DNA of 5,567 nucleotides from Pseudobutyrivibrio sp. (GTDB lineage: Bacteria > Bacillota_A > Clostridia > Lachnospirales > Lachnospiraceae). The notes under the pieces were generated by a model that was not told the origin of the DNA, ran no database searches, and worked only from the letters and a program-made list of their open reading frames with translations. The stretch spans positions 1 to 5,567 of the forward strand of contig JAILNO010000198.1 of assembly GCA_024691465.1 (NCBI GenBank). The letters are read 5' to 3'. Position numbers and translations under genes: made by a program. This document shows, in pieces, positions 4,676 through 5,567 of the stretch (the first letter of the stretch is position 1; each line of letters opens with the position of its first letter).

Positions 4676-5567
4676 TGACACTTGATGCAATTCAGAAGAA
4701 CATTTTACATGAGGTAGCAGATTTAGATGGGCTTCCACAGGGAGCATACAATATTCGAGCTAACGGCGAGAGCGCAGCTAGAAGTACCAGTGCTAATATC
4801 GATATCGTTACTAAGGATGATAAGCCAGGTATCGACATCATCATCAAGCCAGGTACTAAGAACGAGAGTGTTCATATCCCAGTAGTCCTTACACAGAGCG
4901 GACTTAAGGATATGGTTTACAACGACTTCTATATAGGAGAGGATGCAGATGTAACTATAGTTGCAGGTTGCGGTATCTCCAATTGTGGCGACCAGGATTC
5001 ACAGCATGATGGTATCCATACTTTCCACGTAGGCAAGAATGCTAAGGTTAAGTATGTAGAGAAGCATTATGGTGAGGGTGATGGTAAGGGCTCACGTATA
5101 CTCAACCCAGTCACTACTGTATATCAGGAAGAGGGCAGTTATGTTGAGATGGAGATGGTACAGATTAAGGGTGTAGATTCTACACTCCGTACTAACTTCG
5201 CTGAGCTTAAGGAAGGTGCTACACTTCTTATTCATGAGGCTCTTATGACTCATGGTACACAGAAGGCCACTTCAGATTACAAGGTAGAGCTCAATGGAGA
5301 GGGTGCTAGCGCTGATGTAGTTTCCAGATCAGTTGCTAAGGACGATTCTGAGCAGATATTCGAGGTATCTATCGAGGGTAACACAGCATGTAATGGTCAT
5401 GCTGCATGTGATGCAATCATCATGGGCAATGCTCACGTAGTTGCTATTCCTAAGCTAGATGCTAAGGATGTGGATGCAGCGCTTATCCATGAGGCAGCCA
5501 TTGGTAAGATTGCTGGTGATCAGCTTATTAAGCTTATGTCACTTGGTCTTACAGAGGAGGAAGCTGA
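4675..5567 (+). CDS. SufB/SufD-family Fe-S cluster scaffold protein (SmsB-like), 3' partial
   Basis: The frame is open from ATG 4675 to the window end, giving 297 visible residues with no stop; the ending GLTEEEA matches the last part of SufB proteins, so only a few residues are probably missing. SufB/SufD proteins bind SufC and hold the nascent Fe-S cluster. Family marks are the beta-helix-like core rich in short strands (about 90-235), the segment GHAACDAIIMGNAHVVAIP (241-259) and IHEAAIGKIAGDQL (271-284). By my recollection of E. coli SufB, C245 corresponds to the conserved cysteine C405, and H272-E273 to H433-E434. Other cysteines are C99, C104 and C239. The expected total, a little over 300 residues, is much shorter than E. 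coli SufB (about 495) or SufD (about 420), because the long N-terminal domain is missing. This fits the minimal SufBC (SMS) type of anaerobes. Whether it acts as SufB or SufD cannot be settled, so no symbol is given. Confidence 0.9.
   Translation, partial: MTLDAIQKNILHEVADLDGLPQGAYNIRANGESAARSTSANIDIVTKDDKPGIDIIIKPGTKNESVHIPVVLTQSGLKDMVYNDFYIGEDADVTIVAGCGISNCGDQDSQHDGIHTFHVGKNAKVKYVEKHYGEGDGKGSRILNPVTTVYQEEGSYVEMEMVQIKGVDSTLRTNFAELKEGATLLIHEALMTHGTQKATSDYKVELNGEGASADVVSRSVAKDDSEQIFEVSIEGNTACNGHAACDAIIMGNAHVVAIPKLDAKDVDAALIHEAAIGKIAGDQLIKLMSLGLTEEEA

Overview
The window is ordinary-looking chromosomal DNA from a low-to-moderate GC, Gram-positive anaerobe. Strong GGAGG ribosome binding sites precede every visible start. 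Regulatory DNA is AT-rich, and coding DNA uses many GGT, CTT and GCA codons. The two-gene SufC plus SufB/D arrangement and the style of the Hpt and receiver proteins point to a clostridial organism, most likely Lachnospiraceae (Butyrivibrio, Roseburia or Lachnospira relatives). This assignment is inference from protein style, not a database match.

Region 1 (1-1287, + strand) is the end of a phosphorelay operon. It holds the C-terminal part of a protein ending in a histidine phosphotransfer (Hpt) domain. Five bases later comes a 250-residue response regulator made of an N-terminal degenerate receiver-like domain and a complete C-terminal receiver, with no output domain. A 13-bp hairpin (1292-1324) ends this operon and also the convergent gene that follows.

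Region 2 (1303-2076, - strand) is a stand-alone PHP-family histidinol-phosphatase (HisJ type) with a full set of metal-ligand motifs. It appears to have its own extended -10 promoter close to the start codon.

Region 3 (2077-2319) is the divergent intergenic region. It holds a perfect TATAAT box for the rightward gene, a dyad just after the expected transcription start, and a second dyad near the middle.

Region 4 (2320-3797) is a 12-helix APC-superfamily amino acid permease resembling YjeM, followed by a clear intrinsic terminator.

Region 5 (3798-5567) carries a promoter, a leader with a TGCCA/TGGCA dyad, and the start of an iron-sulfur cluster assembly operon. SufC ATPase is followed, with a TAATG overlap, by a short SufB/SufD-family scaffold protein that runs off the end of the window. 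The short scaffold without a long N-terminal domain fits a minimal two-gene SufBC (SMS-like) system.

I found no RNA genes, mobile elements, CRISPR arrays or signs of recent transfer. The four units look like independent housekeeping or signalling loci. The most useful points to follow up are the dual-receiver protein, the minimal SufBC pair, and the three dyad symmetries in the two promoter regions.
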